Shown: piece by piece, positions 62,233 through 64,000 of the stretch
Layout: every line of letters begins with the position of its first letter
Numbering within the stretch: position 1 is the stretch's first letter
Assembly: GCF_019711195.1 (NCBI RefSeq)
Contig: NZ_CP081299.1
Coordinates: 6,048,501-6,112,500 of the forward strand
DNA length: 64,000 nucleotides
From: Dyadobacter sp. NIV53
GTDB lineage: Bacteria; Bacteroidota; Bacteroidia; Cytophagales; Spirosomataceae
Direction of reading: 5' to 3'
The notes under the pieces: generated by a model
The model's input: only the letters and a program-made list of their open reading frames with translations
Databases searched by the model: none
What the model was told of the DNA's origin: nothing
Made by a program: the position numbers and the translations under genes

Positions 62233-64000
62233 ATGATCCGGAACAACTCAATACATACTTTTCATATCCCGGTTTTAGGACTGGGCTATTCTGTTGATAC
62301 CCCTATAAAAGTTTCCCCATACGGTATTTCTTCTGTTGCGTCCATTGTGGATGATGAGATGATAGAACGTATGAGAAAATTCCATTCAATTAAAAGCGGT
62401 GAAGAATTTATTCCCATTCTTTCCAATGAACATGATTTCCGGAGCAATCGAATTACGGCTTATCTGAATCTGATGGAAAGGATTATTAATACACAATTTG
62501 ATATCATTCGCCAACAACCTTTTGAAGAAGGAACTGAGATTACCCGTTATTTTGATCTGTTGCCTGAAACTTCTCTTTTAAAAAGGGAATATCTGAGAAT
62601 GCTAGATTCGAAGGATCCGGAAGAGAAAATATGGATGCAGGGGTCATTGCGGAATAAAATGGTAAAAGGAGCTATTGATGTCAATATTATGTCCAAAGTG
62701 GATAAGATAAATGTTGATGTCAACGGTAAAATCCTTGAAGACCAGTATTCGGATGCGTCGGCTGCATTACGCGGTTTTGCTAATAGTATGCTGACGTCTT
62801 CGTTGGTTTTATCAGCTGGAATGAACCCGCGATTATACAACTATCTTGAAAATTTCAAAGATTTTTATCCGGATGAAAACGGTCAATTACAAAAAAAGAT
62901 CATTTTAAAAGTAAGTGATTTTCGTTCTGCTTTTATTCAGGCTAAGTTTCTTGCAAAGAAAGGAATCTGGGTTTCAGAGTTCAGGATTGAATCAGGATTA
63001 AATTGTGGCGGGCACGCTTTCGCAACGGAAGGTTATTTATTAGGGCCAATTCTGGAAGAGTTTAAAGCCAGGAAACAGGAGATGCTGACGGATCTTTTTG
63101 CATTATATCAATCCGCATTAAACACAAAAGGAATAGAAATTAGTCACACACCTGCTTTGAGAATTACGGTACAGGGTGGAATTGGAACAGCAGAAGAAGA
63201 CCGCTTTTTACGGGATCATTATCAGGTAGATGCAACGGGTTGGGGAAGCCCTTTTCTGCTTGTGCCCGAAGTGACCAATGTGGACGAACAAACATTAAAA
63301 GATTTAACAGAGGCTAAAAGTGAAGATTATTATGTGAGTAATTCGTCTCCGCTTGGTGTTCTGTTCAATAATTTCAGAAAAAGTACAGCCGAAAAACAAC
63401 GATTGGAAAGAATAGCGCAAGGCCGGCCGGGAAGTCCGTGTAAGAAAAAATACCTCGTTTCAAATACTGAATTTACCACTCAGCCGATATGCACAGCATC
63501 CAGACAATATCAGAATCTGAAAATTAAACAGCTGCAATCCATGGAGCCCAGGCCGGCAGATTTTGAACAGCAAATGAATGCAATTACGGAAAAACTTTGT
63601 CTTTGTGAAGGTTTGAGCACATCCGTATTACTGAAAAATCATTTGCTTTCACCACGGGAGAATAAAGCCGTATCCATTTGTCCGGGACCCAATCTCGCCT
63701 GGTTCTCAAAAGTATATTCGCTGGATGAAATGGTGAATCATATTTATGGGAAGATTGACTTACTAAATAAAGTAAACCGGCCTAATATGTTTATCAACGA
63801 GCTGAATCTTTATGTAGAACATTATAAAAAAGAAATGGAAATCCACGCCCGGAATCTGAATGATAAAAAGTGGAAGTATCTGGTGAAATTTAAGGAGCAG
63901 TTGTTGCTGGGCATTGAATATTATAGGGAATTGATTCCGCAGCTGGCAAATCAGAATGTTGAATATCGGAGGGAAATGATTGGGCAGTTGGAAGGAGTGG
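62233..64000 (+). CDS. Large uncharacterised protein with conserved Cys pattern (partial, 3' end outside window)
   Basis: From ATG 62233 the frame is open for 589 codons to the right edge. Start: MIRNNSIHTFHIPVLGLGYS. I recognise no family with certainty. Residues ~225-350 contain SEFRIESGLNCGGHAF, PALRITVQGGIGTAEEDRF and DATGWGSPFLLVPEV, which recall flavin-binding TIM barrels such as nitronate monooxygenase or the glutamate synthase central domain. Later residues carry C403, C420, C456-x-C458 and C483, a spacing that could bind an iron-sulfur cluster, and C258 lies in the barrel-like part. Function is unknown. A TAGTTTTG element at 62200-62207 may be its -7 box. Confidence 0.75.
   Translation, partial: MIRNNSIHTFHIPVLGLGYSVDTPIKVSPYGISSVASIVDDEMIERMRKFHSIKSGEEFIPILSNEHDFRSNRITAYLNLMERIINTQFDIIRQQPFEEGTEITRYFDLLPETSLLKREYLRMLDSKDPEEKIWMQGSLRNKMVKGAIDVNIMSKVDKINVDVNGKILEDQYSDASAALRGFANSMLTSSLVLSAGMNPRLYNYLENFKDFYPDENGQLQKKIILKVSDFRSAFIQAKFLAKKGIWVSEFRIESGLNCGGHAFATEGYLLGPILEEFKARKQEMLTDLFALYQSALNTKGIEISHTPALRITVQGGIGTAEEDRFLRDHYQVDATGWGSPFLLVPEVTNVDEQTLKDLTEAKSEDYYVSNSSPLGVLFNNFRKSTAEKQRLERIAQGRPGSPCKKKYLVSNTEFTTQPICTASRQYQNLKIKQLQSMEPRPADFEQQMNAITEKLCLCEGLSTSVLLKNHLLSPRENKAVSICPGPNLAWFSKVYSLDEMVNHIYGKIDLLNKVNRPNMFINELNLYVEHYKKEMEIHARNLNDKKWKYLVKFKEQLLLGIEYYRELIPQLANQNVEYRREMIGQLEGV

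Overview
The window reads as chromosomal DNA of a Bacteroidota bacterium, most like the Cytophagales (Dyadobacter/Spirosomataceae type). The reasons are two SusC/SusD pairs, a secreted protein with a type IX secretion (type B, CHU_C) C-terminal domain, a FecR-like fragment, DUF1080 and Gfo/Idh/MocA proteins with Tat-type leaders, a TAnnTTTG promoter element, and AT-rich spacers without Shine-Dalgarno sequences. No plasmid, phage or IS backbone is visible. No tRNA, rRNA or CRISPR array was found.

Layout. 0-5.2 kb: an oxyR-type regulator cut by the left edge, a small repeat protein, a damaged Phd/YefM-like antitoxin, alaS (broken by one base) and a FecR-like N-terminal fragment. 6-17 kb: a polysaccharide-utilisation-like operon (SusC, SusD, TIM-barrel sugar isomerase, double DUF1080 protein, Gfo/Idh/MocA oxidoreductase, DUF6807 protein). 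An inverted RelE-type toxin-antitoxin pair sits inside it, and a GH9 endoglucanase follows at 18.2 kb. The enzyme set matches the 3-keto-glycoside route of glycan breakdown, in which a glycoside is oxidised at C3, cleaved without a classical hydrolase and re-reduced. 20-25.4 kb: housekeeping and lipid genes (DUF983, GNAT, PlsC acyltransferase, acyl-ACP desaturase, isochorismatase-fold hydrolase). 25.5-29.2 kb: a CHU_C surface protein and an S41 lipoprotein protease.

29.4-41.4 kb: a complete myo-inositol catabolic cluster (iolE, iolD, iolJ, Na+/solute symporter, iolG, iolA, iolC, iolB) facing a divergent LacI-family regulator. A CAAACGTTTG-centred palindrome lies between iolB and the regulator (40293), upstream of the symporter (35282) and upstream of the second SusC gene (48720). 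I infer that the SusC/SusD pair at 43.8-48.6 kb belongs to the inositol regulon and imports an inositol compound across the outer membrane.

48.9-64 kb: a zeta-toxin-like kinase overlapping a 68-aa partner, a ybbA-ybbP type ABC exporter divergent from a tesA-like esterase, a small stress/envelope cluster, a glycan cluster (zinc dehydrogenase, secreted esterase, GH95 alpha-L-fucosidase, SGNH esterase), an Rpn-type PD-(D/E)XK nuclease, and a large uncharacterised cysteine-containing protein cut by the right edge.

Five genes (alaS, the DUF1080 protein, the DUF6807 protein, tesA, the SGNH esterase) and probably a sixth (the antitoxin) each carry one single-base frameshift, mostly in short homopolymers. 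Because alaS is essential, base-calling or assembly error is the leading explanation; they are annotated here as intact-in-principle genes with the break marked.
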